From Clostridiales bacterium (GTDB taxonomy: Bacteria; Bacillota; DSM-16504; Desulfitibacterales; JAICDB01), in assembly GCA_020063565.1 (NCBI GenBank), contig JAICDB010000001.1:97056-161055 (forward strand): 64,000 bases of DNA, in the 5' to 3' direction. The notes beneath the pieces were generated by a model. The model saw only the letters and a list, made by a program, of their open reading frames with translations, was not told the DNA's origin and ran no database searches. Position numbers and translations under genes: made by a program. This document shows positions 46,459 through 55,149 of the stretch, one piece after another; within the stretch, counting starts at the first letter, position 1, and every line of letters begins with the position of its first letter.

Positions 46459-47181
46459 TTACCCTAGTTTTTCTATATTAACTATCTCTAATTGTCCATT
46501 TTCATTCTTTCTAAAATCAAATTTTATCTTATCGTTAGGTTCTATACCTTTATAATTAGCATTATTTGTATTAAAAAATTCTTTAACCTGTTCCGATAAT
46601 CTAAAAACCCGGAGTCCATCGCTTTCTGGGAACAAATCGCTTTTGTCTACAATAATTTCAACTGAGCTATTGTCAATCTGTCCTACAAATGTACCGGTAG
46701 CACTCTTGTGATCCTGGCTCGATTGCGCCTTTTTTTCAGGAAAATCTATTTGGGCTTTTATTGTAGTTCTTTCAGCAGCCTTAATTCTGATTAAAAGGTG
46801 AGGGTAAGTTAGAGCTTGAGTTACTATCTGTCCTTTTTGCGGTGCATTCAGTTTAGCATAGAAGATGAGCGAATTATTATTTTTCTCATTTCCCACCAGT
46901 TCCATTGAATACCCACCGGTAGGTTGTTCCCCTCCGCTGATTATAAGATATTTGTAGCCATTTTCTCCGCTGGTGGAATGACTGCCTCTTTTTTTGTATG
47001 AGCTGTTATACCAATCCAGTAATTTTTCATCCTTTAACATTGAAGGGTCAATTATTTTAAAACTCAAATCTTCATCATCCCCTGATTTATTAGTAGATTG
47101 ACTACATCCGGCTATAATAAAGGTATTCAGGAAAAAAACAAGTGCCATTACCGGTATTAATAATTTTATTGTTTTAGTCAT
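46459..47181 (-). CDS. Secreted lipoprotein with PrcB-like domain
   Basis: A 240-residue predicted lipoprotein: a basic N-terminus, a hydrophobic core and the lipobox FIIAGC (Cys about 26). After a low-complexity linker comes KYLIISGGEQPTGGYSMEL, the hallmark of the PrcB C-terminal domain (named after a Treponema protease-complex subunit). The C-terminal half (FRLSEQVKEFFNTNN..., PNDKIKFDF) is unassigned. The function is not known. The start has GGAGGTG upstream and it stands alone on the minus strand. Confidence 0.7.
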   Translation of the reverse strand: MTKTIKLLIPVMALVFFLNTFIIAGCSQSTNKSGDDEDLSFKIIDPSMLKDEKLLDWYNSSYKKRGSHSTSGENGYKYLIISGGEQPTGGYSMELVGNEKNNNSLIFYAKLNAPQKGQIVTQALTYPHLLIRIKAAERTTIKAQIDFPEKKAQSSQDHKSATGTFVGQIDNSSVEIIVDKSDLFPESDGLRVFRLSEQVKEFFNTNNANYKGIEPNDKIKFDFRKNENGQLEIVNIEKLG

Positions 47182-47324
47182 ATAAAGAACACCTCCAAAA
47201 GTATAGACAAAGACTTATAAGATATTTGTTGCATATAGTTTACTGCATACGAGATATTCTTGCAAATGAATTGGGAAAATGTGATAAAATATTGGCAAGA
47301 AAAATAATGGAAAAGAGGGTCTTT

Positions 47325-47942
47325 TTGAATTATCAAGAGTTAAAGAAAAGGTTTCTTAATAGAAAAGGTGCAATTTTAGGAAAATATTTCAAAGCGGCTG
47401 TATTAGTACCACTTTTAGAACTGGGTGGCAAATCCCAGGTACTCTTTGAATTTCGTGCCAGCCATTTGCCTGTGCAGCCCGGAGAGATTTCCTTTCCCGG
47501 GGGTAGAGTTAACAGGGGAGAAAGTTATCGACAGGCTGCCATAAGAGAAACAATGGAGGAACTAGGTCTTGAGAGGGAACAGATAGAGGTCTTTGGAGAA
47601 TTGGACTATATGATTTCACCTTTTAATTTAATAATATACCCCTTTGTAGGTTGGCTGAAAAATATATCTACTTTAGAAGATATCAAGTTTAGTAAGGATG
47701 AAGTTGCTGAAGTGTTTACAGTGCCTTTGGACTTTCTATTACATCAAAATCCTGAGGCACATTCGCTGGAAATTCACCCTCATCCTGCTAAGGACTTTCC
47801 TTTTTACTTAATTCAAAATGGAGAAAATTATAACTGGAGAAAGGGTCAGTACCCGGTATATTTCTATAAATACAATGATTATATTATCTGGGGCATAACC
47901 GCGCGTATACTCCATAATTTCTTGGAGATTTATCGGAAATAA
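47325..47942 (+). CDS. Nudix hydrolase, probable CoA pyrophosphatase (NudL type)
   Basis: About 205 residues. The Nudix box is complete (GRVNRGESYRQAAIRETMEELG), preceded by QPGEISFPGG, the extra motif typical of CoA pyrophosphatases. Such enzymes cleave CoA to 4'-phosphopantetheine and 3',5'-ADP. The track ORF starts at TTG 47226, upstream of a plausible promoter (TTGCAA at 47263 and GATAAA near 47283). TTG 47325 with GAGGG five bases before it gives the normal family length and is preferred. It is transcribed alone, ahead of the Moco operon. Confidence 0.8.
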   Translation: MNYQELKKRFLNRKGAILGKYFKAAVLVPLLELGGKSQVLFEFRASHLPVQPGEISFPGGRVNRGESYRQAAIRETMEELGLEREQIEVFGELDYMISPFNLIIYPFVGWLKNISTLEDIKFSKDEVAEVFTVPLDFLLHQNPEAHSLEIHPHPAKDFPFYLIQNGENYNWRKGQYPVYFYKYNDYIIWGITARILHNFLEIYRK

Positions 47943-47961
47943 TTTGTTAATATCTTTATAG

Positions 47962-47991
47962 TTGACAAGTCCTTATATTTAGGGTTATCAT
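47962..47991 (+). promoter_or_regulatory. Sigma-A promoter of the molybdenum cofactor operon
   Basis: A perfect TTGACA (47962-47967), an 18-base spacer and TATCAT (47986-47991). The transcript starts just before the Moco riboswitch. Confidence 0.8.
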
Positions 47992-48014
47992 AGAAAAAAA
48001 TCCATATTTTCTGA

Positions 48015-48132
48015 ACTTTCTCCGAGCTGTGACTTCCTAAGGGTATTCCTATGGAGCTCAGCCTGGACCTGTGAGTCCACGGGGTGCTTTTGGAAACGAA
48101 GGTGCCTCTCCATTGCTTGGAAAGGAGAATGA
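48015..48132 (+). promoter_or_regulatory. Moco (molybdenum/tungsten cofactor) riboswitch
   Basis: The element has a closing stem TTCTCC / GGAGAA, a second stem GAGCT / AGCTC, a hairpin TGGAC-CTGTGA-GTCCA, and a GAAA tetraloop (GGAAAC at 48092-48097). It also has the 11-nt tetraloop receptor CCTAAG ... TATGG (48036-48054). The long-range GNRA-receptor contact and overall layout match the Moco RNA family. Its position in front of moeA-moaC-mod-mob genes agrees. Whether it prefers the tungsten cofactor (the Tuco variant) cannot be told. Confidence 0.85.
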
Positions 48133-48154
48133 GTTTAAGTAAAGGTATCTCCAT

Positions 48155-48197
48155 ACCCTTATTGCTCTATTTCCAGGCAATAAGGGTTTTATTATTG
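48155..48197 (+). terminator. Expression-platform terminator of the Moco riboswitch
   Basis: ACCCTTATTGC / GCAATAAGGGT with an 11-base loop followed by TTTTATTATTG. It precedes the first operon gene by about 30 bases and would form when the cofactor is plentiful. Confidence 0.85.
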
Positions 48198-48225
48198 TAT
48201 TATTTTACAAGAGAGGAGAAAAACA

Positions 48226-49248
48226 GTGAAAAAAATACCGGTGGAAGAAGCTGTAGGCTCCGTTTTATGTCATGATATAACTCAAATTATACCTGGAAAA
48301 GTTAAAGATAGAGCCTTTAAAAAGGGACATATAATTACGGAAGAAGATGTTCCTGTCCTGCTTTCCCTGGGAAAGGACCATATTTATGTGTGGGAGAAAA
48401 AAGAGGGTTACTTGCATGAAAATGAAGCGGCTCACCGCTTGGCCAATTTGGCCGGCGGGAAAGGGCTTTCCTTTAGTGAGGTTAAAGAAGGAAAGATTAA
48501 TTTTATTGCTGACTTTGACGGACTTTTAAAAATCGATACAAAAACTCTCCTGGAGCTTAACTCACTTGGAGAAATTATTCTGGCTACCAGGCATAACAAC
48601 TATCCTGTGAAAAAGGGTCAAAAAGTGGCAGGAACAAGGGTTATTCCACTGGTTATAGAGGAAGAAAAAATTATAAAAGCCGAAAAAATTGCTGCCGGAA
48701 AAGATATTGTGAAGGTAATTCCCTTTAAAAAATTCAAAGCAGGCATGGTAAATACAGGAAATGAAATTTATTATGGTAGAATAAAAGATCGTTTTGGACC
48801 TGTTGTAGAAAGAAAATTAGCAGAATATGAATGTGAAATTATAGATCAAAAAATAGTTCCTGATGACAGTGAAAAAATTGCAGGTTCCATTGAAGAATTA
48901 ATATTTAAGGGTGCCGAAATGATTATCTGTACGGGTGGAATGTCTGTAGACCCTGATGATGTTACACCTTCCGGTATTAAGAAAGCGGGTGGTGAAATAG
49001 TTTCCTATGGAGCACCGGTACTCCCCGGAGCAATGTTTTTGCTGGCCTATAAGGAAGGAATACCTATCCTGGGTTTGCCAGGATGTGTAATGTATTCTAA
49101 AACAACAATCTTTGATTTGGTTTTACCCAGAGTTCTGGCAGAAGATGAAATCACTCAAAAGGATATTGCTGCATATGGTCATGGGGGACTTTGCGTTGAA
49201 TGTGAAAGCTGTAAATACCCTGCTTGCAGCTTCGGAAAGGGCTGGTGA
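48226..49248 (+). CDS. MoeA-like molybdopterin-binding (MoCF) protein with C-terminal Cys cluster
   Basis: A 340-residue protein. The N-terminal ~160 residues (KKIPVEEAVGSVLCHDITQIIPGKVKDRAFKKGH) resemble the MoeA linker region. The second half is a MoCF domain with VNTGNEIYYGRIKDRF, IICTGGMSVDPDDVTPSGI and LGLPGCVMYSKTTIFD. The extreme C-terminus, LCVECESCKYPACSFGKGW, has a CxxCxxCx4C motif that could bind a metal or Fe-S cluster. Similar proteins are found in anaerobes beside canonical moeA. It starts at GTG 48226 and is the first gene after the riboswitch. Confidence 0.8.
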   Translation: MKKIPVEEAVGSVLCHDITQIIPGKVKDRAFKKGHIITEEDVPVLLSLGKDHIYVWEKKEGYLHENEAAHRLANLAGGKGLSFSEVKEGKINFIADFDGLLKIDTKTLLELNSLGEIILATRHNNYPVKKGQKVAGTRVIPLVIEEEKIIKAEKIAAGKDIVKVIPFKKFKAGMVNTGNEIYYGRIKDRFGPVVERKLAEYECEIIDQKIVPDDSEKIAGSIEELIFKGAEMIICTGGMSVDPDDVTPSGIKKAGGEIVSYGAPVLPGAMFLLAYKEGIPILGLPGCVMYSKTTIFDLVLPRVLAEDEITQKDIAAYGHGGLCVECESCKYPACSFGKGW

Positions 49249-49254
49249 TAGTTA

Positions 49255-50472
49255 GTGCTCCAAATGATAGAACTGGAAAAAGCACAAGGAATTGTAAATG
49301 AGAGAATGCCATATCTTGGAACGGAAAGGGTAGATCTTCTGCAAGCACACGAGAGAGTGCTTGCAGAGGATATATATTCTTCCATAAATCAACCTCCCTT
49401 TAATCGTTCTCCTTTAGACGGCTATGCATTTAAAGCAGAGGATTCTCAAGGAGCCAGCAAAAATAATCCTGTTTCATTACAAGTAATTGAAGAAATCCAT
49501 GCTGGTTCCTGTGCAAAAAAAGAGGTAGAAAAAGGGACTGCCATTAGAATAATGACAGGTGCTCCTATTCCCGAAGGCGCGGATTGCGTCATCAGGCAGG
49601 AGGATACTTCTCAAGAAGGCAATACTGTTCAGATCTTTACAGAACTTTCTCAGTGGGACAATTATTGCTTTATGGGAGAGGATTTTAAAAAGGGCGGCCT
49701 GATGCTTAAGAAAAACAGTTTCTTAAAATCTGCTGAAATAGGAGTTCTTGCAAGCCTTGGGGTAAATGAAATTTCTGTCTATAAAAAACCCCGGGTGGCT
49801 ATTTTAAGTACGGGAGATGAATTACTGGATGTTAAAGAAGAATTAATTCCAGGAAAAATATATAACAGCAATCTCTATACAATAGCTACCAGGGTGAAAG
49901 AATTCTCCGGAGAACCGGTTATTCTGGGTATAGCAGGTGATGACAGAGAAAGTATCGAAAAAAATATTAAAGCGGGACTTGATAAAGCGGATTTTTTGAT
50001 TACTACCGGTGGAGTTTCAGTAGGAAAAAAAGATATTGTTAAAGAAGTATTACAGGGTATGGGGGCTGAAATATTATTTTGGAAAATTAATATTAAGCCC
50101 GGTACTCCAGCCCTCTGTAGTGTCCTGGATAAAAAATTAATAATTAGTCTTTCAGGTAATCCTGCTGCAGCTACTATAACTTTTGAGCTTCTGGTACGGC
50201 CACTTCTAGCAAAAATAACTAGAAGAGAAGACCTGGAACTTAAAAAAATTACTGCAGTTTTTAAGGATAGCTTCTCAAAGAAGAGTTCCCGCAGGCGCTT
50301 TTTAAGGGGACTTTTATCTGAAACCCCACAGGGAAGAATTGTTGAACTTACAAGGGGTAAACAAACACCGGGCGTGTTGAGTTCCATCTTAAACAGCAAC
50401 TGTTTAATAGACCTTCCGGGCGGCTCGCCGCCTTTAAAGGCGGGAGAACCCGTTGAAGTTATACCATTATAG
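49255..50472 (+). CDS. moeA: Molybdopterin molybdotransferase MoeA
   Basis: A 405-residue MoeA that inserts molybdate (or tungstate) into adenylated molybdopterin. The linker domain is RVLAEDIYSSINQPPFNRSPLDGYAFKAED. The domain 2/3 region has IRIMTGAPIPEGADCVI, and the MoCF domain has ILSTGDELLD, LITTGGVSVGKKDIVKEVL and ISLSGNPAAATITFELLVRPLL. Domain IV closes it (VIPL). The second MoeA-type gene in tandem may reflect separate handling of Mo and W. Confidence 0.93.
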   Translation: MLQMIELEKAQGIVNERMPYLGTERVDLLQAHERVLAEDIYSSINQPPFNRSPLDGYAFKAEDSQGASKNNPVSLQVIEEIHAGSCAKKEVEKGTAIRIMTGAPIPEGADCVIRQEDTSQEGNTVQIFTELSQWDNYCFMGEDFKKGGLMLKKNSFLKSAEIGVLASLGVNEISVYKKPRVAILSTGDELLDVKEELIPGKIYNSNLYTIATRVKEFSGEPVILGIAGDDRESIEKNIKAGLDKADFLITTGGVSVGKKDIVKEVLQGMGAEILFWKINIKPGTPALCSVLDKKLIISLSGNPAAATITFELLVRPLLAKITRREDLELKKITAVFKDSFSKKSSRRRFLRGLLSETPQGRIVELTRGKQTPGVLSSILNSNCLIDLPGGSPPLKAGEPVEVIPL

Positions 50473-50514
50473 CAGGTATATAAGTTAGCTTCATGCAATG
50501 AAAGTGGGGTAAAA

Positions 50515-51003
50515 ATGACTGAAGAATTTAAGTTAAATCACTTTAATAAAGATGGCAAGGCGGTTATGGTGGACGTCAGCGAAAAAAGCGAAACTAAAAG
50601 AATTGCCGTTGCCAGGGGAAAAGTATCCATGTTTCCTGAAACCCTGGAATTAATAGAAAAGGGTGAGATGGGAAAGGGGGATGTTTTGGGAGTTGCAAGG
50701 GTAGCTGGGATTATGGCTGCTAAAAAAACATCTGATTTAATTCCCATGTGTCATCCCTTAATGCTTACAGGTTGTGACATGAAGTTTAAGATAAACAAGG
50801 AAAAATCTGAGATTGAAATAGAAGCAACTGTTAAAACAACAGGAAAAACTGGTGTAGAAATGGAAGCTTTGACAGCTGTTTCAGCTGCGGGACTAACCAT
50901 TTATGATATGTGCAAGGCAGTAGATAAAAAGATGGTTATTGGTGATATCCACCTTGCTAAAAAGACAGGTGGCAAAAGTGGAACATTCATCAATGAAAGA
51001 TAG
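50515..51003 (+). CDS. moaC: Cyclic pyranopterin monophosphate synthase accessory MoaC
   Basis: A 162-residue MoaC, which with MoaA makes cyclic pyranopterin phosphate from GTP. Hallmarks are [66 protein letters not shown] and the C-terminal KKTGGKSG. It starts at an ATG behind GGGG and is close to the permease gene that follows. Confidence 0.96.
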   Translation: MTEEFKLNHFNKDGKAVMVDVSEKSETKRIAVARGKVSMFPETLELIEKGEMGKGDVLGVARVAGIMAAKKTSDLIPMCHPLMLTGCDMKFKINKEKSEIEIEATVKTTGKTGVEMEALTAVSAAGLTIYDMCKAVDKKMVIGDIHLAKKTGGKSGTFINER

Positions 51004-51012
51004 GGTGCCACA

Positions 51013-51786
51013 ATGAAATGGTTGATGTATTTCTGCTGTGCTGTATGTGCATTTTTTCTGATAAGTCCTCTGGTGGCGCTACTTTTAGGCCCCTGGTTTC
51101 AGGTTGTAGCAGCCCTTGGAGACCCCGTTGTAGTGCAAGCTCTTATAACCAGTTTAAAGAGCACAGCAGTTTCGCTGGTGATAATCATACTTTTTGGACT
51201 TCCCGCTTCATATGTGATGGCGCGCTACCAGTTTCCCGGTAAGGGCTTTTTAGATACGGTCTTTGAACTCCCGCTGGTACTCCCGCCGGCAGTAGCAGGT
51301 TTATTGCTTTTAATAACCTTTGGGAGGAATGGCCCTTTAGGAAGATATCTTTACGATCTGGGGTTTCAAATACCATTTACACTTACGGCAGTTGTTATGG
51401 CCCAAATTTTTGTTGCAGCGCCAATTTTCATAAAATCGGCAAGAAACGGCCTGCAGGGAGTAGATAGGGACCTGGAAATTACTGCAGCTACACTAGGGGA
51501 TACACCCTGGCAAACATTTTGGAAAGTAACCCTTCCACTATCGTGGAATACGCTTCTTTCAGGTGCTATCTTGGCATGGGCCAGGGCGCTTGCAGAGTTT
51601 GGGGCAACCATTATGTTTGCCGGCAATTTGCCCGGTAAGACGCAAACTCTGCCCCTTGCAATCTACACTGCCATGGAAAAGGATCTGGATCTTTCTTTAG
51701 CAATTGCAGTCATTCTGGTGCTGGTTTCATTTTCTGTTTTAACAATTCTAAAATTATCTGCCGGTAAAGGTTGGAGGGAACTGTGA
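51013..51786 (+). CDS. modB: Molybdate/tungstate ABC transporter permease
   Basis: A 257-residue membrane permease with about 6 helices and the EAA loop (DRDLEITAATLGDTPWQTFWKVTLPLSW) that docks to the ATPase. PLVLPPAVAGLLLL and RALAEFGATIMFAGN are typical of ModB/WtpB/TupB-type permeases. The ATPase gene overlaps its stop (TGATG). The ion (Mo or W) is uncertain. Confidence 0.9.
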   Translation: MKWLMYFCCAVCAFFLISPLVALLLGPWFQVVAALGDPVVVQALITSLKSTAVSLVIIILFGLPASYVMARYQFPGKGFLDTVFELPLVLPPAVAGLLLLITFGRNGPLGRYLYDLGFQIPFTLTAVVMAQIFVAAPIFIKSARNGLQGVDRDLEITAATLGDTPWQTFWKVTLPLSWNTLLSGAILAWARALAEFGATIMFAGNLPGKTQTLPLAIYTAMEKDLDLSLAIAVILVLVSFSVLTILKLSAGKGWREL

Positions 51787-52904
51787 TGCTCAGGGTAAAT
51801 GTTCGTAAAAATTGGGGAGATTTTAAGCTACAAGTTGATTTCAACCAGCAGCAGGGAGAATTGCTTACAATCCTTGGTCCTTCCGGTTGTGGGAAGTCAA
51901 CCCTACTAAACTTGATTGCAGGGGTAGTGGAGCCTGATGGTGGGGAAATAGAGTATGATGGTAAATTGTTATATAATGAATACCCTAAAATAAATGTTCC
52001 GGTTTATAAGAGAAAAATCGGCTATATACAGCAAAAAAGCAACCTCTTTCCTCATCTAACCGTTATGCAGAACATTGCATATGGGGTTAAAGGCAGCGCA
52101 GCCAAAGCGGAAATAAAAAAGGTTATGGATGTTTTGGGAATCGGCTTTCTTGCAGACAAAAGACCTTCTGAAATCTCCGGAGGACAACAGCAACGGGTTT
52201 CTTTAGCAAGGGCGGTGATGATAAAACCGAGAATTTTATTGCTTGATGAACCCTTCAGCGCTCTTGACAATTTTAGGAGATTAAGACTAAGGGAAACTCT
52301 GCTAGATATAAAAAAGAAATTCCAGATACCTATGATTTTTGTTACCCATGATTTGGAGGAAGCCTATCAACTTGGTGATAGGGTAGCGGTTATGAATAGA
52401 GGTCTTTTCCTCCAGATAGGCTCAAAGGATGAGGTCTTCAGGCAGCCTGTGAATACTGATGTAGCCAGGTTTGTAGGAATGAAAAATATTCTCCGGGGAA
52501 AAGTTACAGGATTATCTGCTAATGGCCTAGCAGTCCAGGCAGCCGGTATAACTTTAAAAACTCCTCTACACAATTGTAGTTGTGGGCAAAAGGTTACTCT
52601 GGGAATTAGGCCCGAAGATATTATGTTTGTAAAGGAAGATAAGGTAGTTGGGGAACAAATTAAGGACAATATTTTTTCTGCATGTGTTATTGAGAGAAGT
52701 TCCGGAACTCAAAACTGTAAGCTTATTTTACAGTTAATAGATAAGAAATTAAAACTGGAAATGCTCCTTCCGAATCATGTCATTGAAAAATACAACATTG
52801 ACATAGGCAGAAAAATTAGAGTTTCTTTGAAAAAAAGCTGTATTGCAGTTTTAGGTTCCGGTAATTCCGATACCACCGTTAATGAAGGAATGGCGGTGAT
52901 TTAA
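51786..52904 (+). CDS. modC: Molybdate/tungstate ABC transporter ATP-binding protein
   Basis: About 372 residues: ABC ATPase (1-230) with Walker A GPSGCGKST, signature SGGQQQRVS, Walker B RILLLDEPFSAL and the H-loop VTHDLEEA, then a C-terminal TOBE-type extension (about 255-360) that in ModC senses molybdate. The track's TTG 51771 is rejected in favour of ATG 51786, which overlaps the modB stop and has GGAGGG in front. It is adjacent to the mobA ATG. Confidence 0.92.
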   Translation: MLRVNVRKNWGDFKLQVDFNQQQGELLTILGPSGCGKSTLLNLIAGVVEPDGGEIEYDGKLLYNEYPKINVPVYKRKIGYIQQKSNLFPHLTVMQNIAYGVKGSAAKAEIKKVMDVLGIGFLADKRPSEISGGQQQRVSLARAVMIKPRILLLDEPFSALDNFRRLRLRETLLDIKKKFQIPMIFVTHDLEEAYQLGDRVAVMNRGLFLQIGSKDEVFRQPVNTDVARFVGMKNILRGKVTGLSANGLAVQAAGITLKTPLHNCSCGQKVTLGIRPEDIMFVKEDKVVGEQIKDNIFSACVIERSSGTQNCKLILQLIDKKLKLEMLLPNHVIEKYNIDIGRKIRVSLKKSCIAVLGSGNSDTTVNEGMAVI

Positions 52905-53483
52905 ATGTTGGATAAAACGGCAGTGATACTTGCCGGTGGCAAAAACAGCAGGATGAATTATAGAAATAAATCATTCCTGGAATATGAGGGCTTAAAATTT
53001 ATTGAAAGAATAATTAAAGAGGTGAGCGGTTATCGGGAAATCATTATTGTTTCCAATAACCCTTCCCAGTATGATTACCTGGGGGTTAAGGTTGTCAAGG
53101 ATATCATTCCGGGACATGGGCCTTTAAGCGGAATTCATGCCGGTTTAATAAATGCACAATACCACCATAGTTTGGTTGTTGCTTGTGATATGCCCTTTGT
53201 GAAGAAAGACTTATTAGAATACCTGGGAGAGATAGCAGAAGGTTATGATGTAGTTGTTCCGAAAACAGGACAATATTTGCAACCGCTGTGTGCAGTTTAT
53301 GGTAAAGGCTGCTTGCCCTCAATAGAAAGGTTTTTGGAAAACAATACCCACAAGATAATAGAATTTTATCCTGAAGTTAATGTTAGATATGCTGAAGATG
53401 AAGAATTAACAAGATTTAAGGGTTATGAAAGGATATTTAAAAATATCAATACTCCGGAAGATTATAATTTATATTGTAAATAA
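52905..53483 (+). CDS. mobA: Molybdenum cofactor guanylyltransferase MobA
   Basis: A 192-residue nucleotidyltransferase that attaches GMP to the Moco to form MGD, the cofactor used by the reductase at 25-28 kb. The GTP-binding motif is AVILAGGKNSRMNYRNKSFL, the Asp of the metal site is in VVACDMPFVKKDLL, and the rest follows the family. The middle GxxK part reads NYRNK rather than the usual MGxDK. It lies between modC and mobB. Confidence 0.92.
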   Translation: MLDKTAVILAGGKNSRMNYRNKSFLEYEGLKFIERIIKEVSGYREIIIVSNNPSQYDYLGVKVVKDIIPGHGPLSGIHAGLINAQYHHSLVVACDMPFVKKDLLEYLGEIAEGYDVVVPKTGQYLQPLCAVYGKGCLPSIERFLENNTHKIIEFYPEVNVRYAEDEELTRFKGYERIFKNINTPEDYNLYCK

Positions 53484-53502
53484 AACGGAAAGGATGAGTT
53501 AA

Positions 53503-53991
53503 ATGACGCCAATCGTTTGTGTCGTAGGTAAATCTGATGTAGGAAAAACAACATTACTTGAAAAATTGATAAAGGAGTTGAAAAGGAGAAATTACAAAGT
53601 AGCTACAATTAAACACGATACTCATGGCTTTGATATTGACAAGCCGGGCAAGGATACCTGGCGCCATGCCCAGGCCGGTGCAGATACAGTTACAATCTCC
53701 TCTCCCAATCGTGTGGCAATGATCAAAAAGGTGGATGAAGAATGGGAGCTCGATAAATTAATTGAGCTTAACAGTGATGCCGATTTGATTTTAACGGAGG
53801 GTTATAAAAGAAGCAATAAACCTAAAATAGAGGTTTTTCGTTCAGAAAAATATCAAGAGCTGTTGTGTTCACCTGAAGAACTAATTGCAATTGCCAGCGA
53901 CGTAGACCATGATATACCCGGAGTTCCTGTTTTTGATTTGGATGATGCAGCAGGTCTGGTAGATATCATTGAAGAAAAGATCTTAAAGTGA
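53503..53991 (+). CDS. mobB: Molybdopterin-guanine dinucleotide biosynthesis protein MobB
   Basis: A 162-residue P-loop GTPase (CVVGKSDVGKTTLLEKLI) with KHDTHGFDIDKPGKDTWRHAQAGA and LILTEGYKRSNKPKIEVFR, all typical of MobB, a helper of MGD formation. An inverted-repeat element begins immediately after its stop codon. Confidence 0.94.
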   Translation: MTPIVCVVGKSDVGKTTLLEKLIKELKRRNYKVATIKHDTHGFDIDKPGKDTWRHAQAGADTVTISSPNRVAMIKKVDEEWELDKLIELNSDADLILTEGYKRSNKPKIEVFRSEKYQELLCSPEELIAIASDVDHDIPGVPVFDLDDAAGLVDIIEEKILK

Positions 53992-53992
53992 G

Positions 53993-54136
53993 TGTTCGAA
54001 AAGGAGCACGAGAGACACGAGAAGTTCAAGGCGGCGTAGACTTTGAGCAGCGGAGCGTACATAGAAGTACGTGAGCAGCGTAGAAGTCAAGCCAACGCAG
54101 AAATTCGAAGTGGATTTCGCGCAGACTTTTCGAACA
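53993..54136. repeat. Dispersed intergenic inverted-repeat element, full copy
   Basis: A 144-bp element bounded by TGTTCGAAAAG and CTTTTCGAACA as perfect terminal inverted repeats. Inside are two GAGCAGCG strings around GTACATAGAAGTAC, so the RNA or DNA could fold into a long hairpin. It lies between mobB and moaA within an operon. A partial copy in opposite orientation is at 59919-59957, so it is a dispersed family, probably a mobilised or spreading intergenic repeat without coding capacity. Confidence 0.75.
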
Positions 54137-54160
54137 TCCTAGTAAAGAAATAGGAGGGAG

Positions 54161-55138
54161 ATGTTTGCTGTGCTTGATGGATACGGGCGCAAAATAGATT
54201 ACCTGAGAATATCTGTCACGGACAGGTGCAACTTAAGATGTATGTACTGCATGCCCGAAAAAGGTATAGATTTAATACCCCATGAAGAGATTTTAAGTTT
54301 CGAGGAAATATTTCGGGTAGTTAAAAGCGCCTCGCAACTGGGAATCAACAAGATTCGCATTACAGGCGGTGAACCGCTGGTAAGGGTGGGTTTGCCAAAG
54401 CTTATAAAGAGTATCAAGAGCCTGCCCGGTATCAGAGAAGTAAGCATGACTACTAACGGCGCCCTTCTGGAAAAACATATGGATGAACTCGACAAGGCTG
54501 GACTCAATAGGGTTAACATCAGTTTAGATACCCTGAATAAGGAAAAATACTTACGCGTTACCCGTCTTGGAGATTTGAATAAAGTTTTGCGCGGTATAAA
54601 GCTTGCCATTGAAAAAGGGTTAACACCTGTCAAATTAAATGTTGTAGTTACCAAGGAAATAAATTTTTCGGAAATAATGGATTTTGTGAAGCTTGGTGAA
54701 GAATTACCGCTGGATATACGTTTTATTGAGCTAATGCCAATAGGAGAAGGACGTAAATTTACCCATGTATCCAATGAAGAGATAAAAACGGCTATTCGGA
54801 AGCATCGGGAATTAATACCTTGCTCAGAAGTTAAGGGTTCCGGACCAGCCAAGTATTTTAAAACACCTTTCAGCCAAGGTAGCATTGGCTTTATCAGTCC
54901 GATGAGTCATGAGTTTTGTGGCACCTGTAATAGAGTGCGCTTGACTTCGGAAGGTTTTTTAAAACTCTGTCTGCATTGGAAAACAGGTATAAACTTAAAG
55001 GAATTTTTAAGAAGCGGAGTTAAAGATAAAGAATTAACGGAGATTATTTCAGAAGCTATTAAAGGAAAACCTGACAAGCACGGGTTTATCTCACGAAAAG
55101 TTTCGGATGGCAGGATCATGTCCCAAATCGGGGGTTAG
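54161..55138 (+). CDS. moaA: GTP 3',8-cyclase MoaA
   Basis: A 325-residue radical SAM enzyme starting Moco synthesis. The SAM cluster is in TDRCNLRCMYCMPEKG. The C-terminal cluster is in CGTCNRVRLTSEGFLKLCLH. GTP-binding residues are in the usual RITGGEPLVR and TNGALL regions. ATG 54161 is only a few bases after GGAGGGAG; GTG 54170 is an equally good or better start. MoaE, MoaD and MoaB are not in this window. Confidence 0.95.
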   Translation: MFAVLDGYGRKIDYLRISVTDRCNLRCMYCMPEKGIDLIPHEEILSFEEIFRVVKSASQLGINKIRITGGEPLVRVGLPKLIKSIKSLPGIREVSMTTNGALLEKHMDELDKAGLNRVNISLDTLNKEKYLRVTRLGDLNKVLRGIKLAIEKGLTPVKLNVVVTKEINFSEIMDFVKLGEELPLDIRFIELMPIGEGRKFTHVSNEEIKTAIRKHRELIPCSEVKGSGPAKYFKTPFSQGSIGFISPMSHEFCGTCNRVRLTSEGFLKLCLHWKTGINLKEFLRSGVKDKELTEIISEAIKGKPDKHGFISRKVSDGRIMSQIGG

Positions 55139-55149
55139 GAGGAAATAAA

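Noticed and set aside
48084-48275. 63-residue plus-strand ORF
   Set aside because: It spans the Moco riboswitch and its terminator, so it would not be a normal gene.
49875-50498. 207-residue minus-strand ORF
   Set aside because: Antisense shadow of moeA.
54199-54885. 228-residue minus-strand ORF
   Set aside because: Antisense shadow of moaA, which has complete radical SAM motifs.
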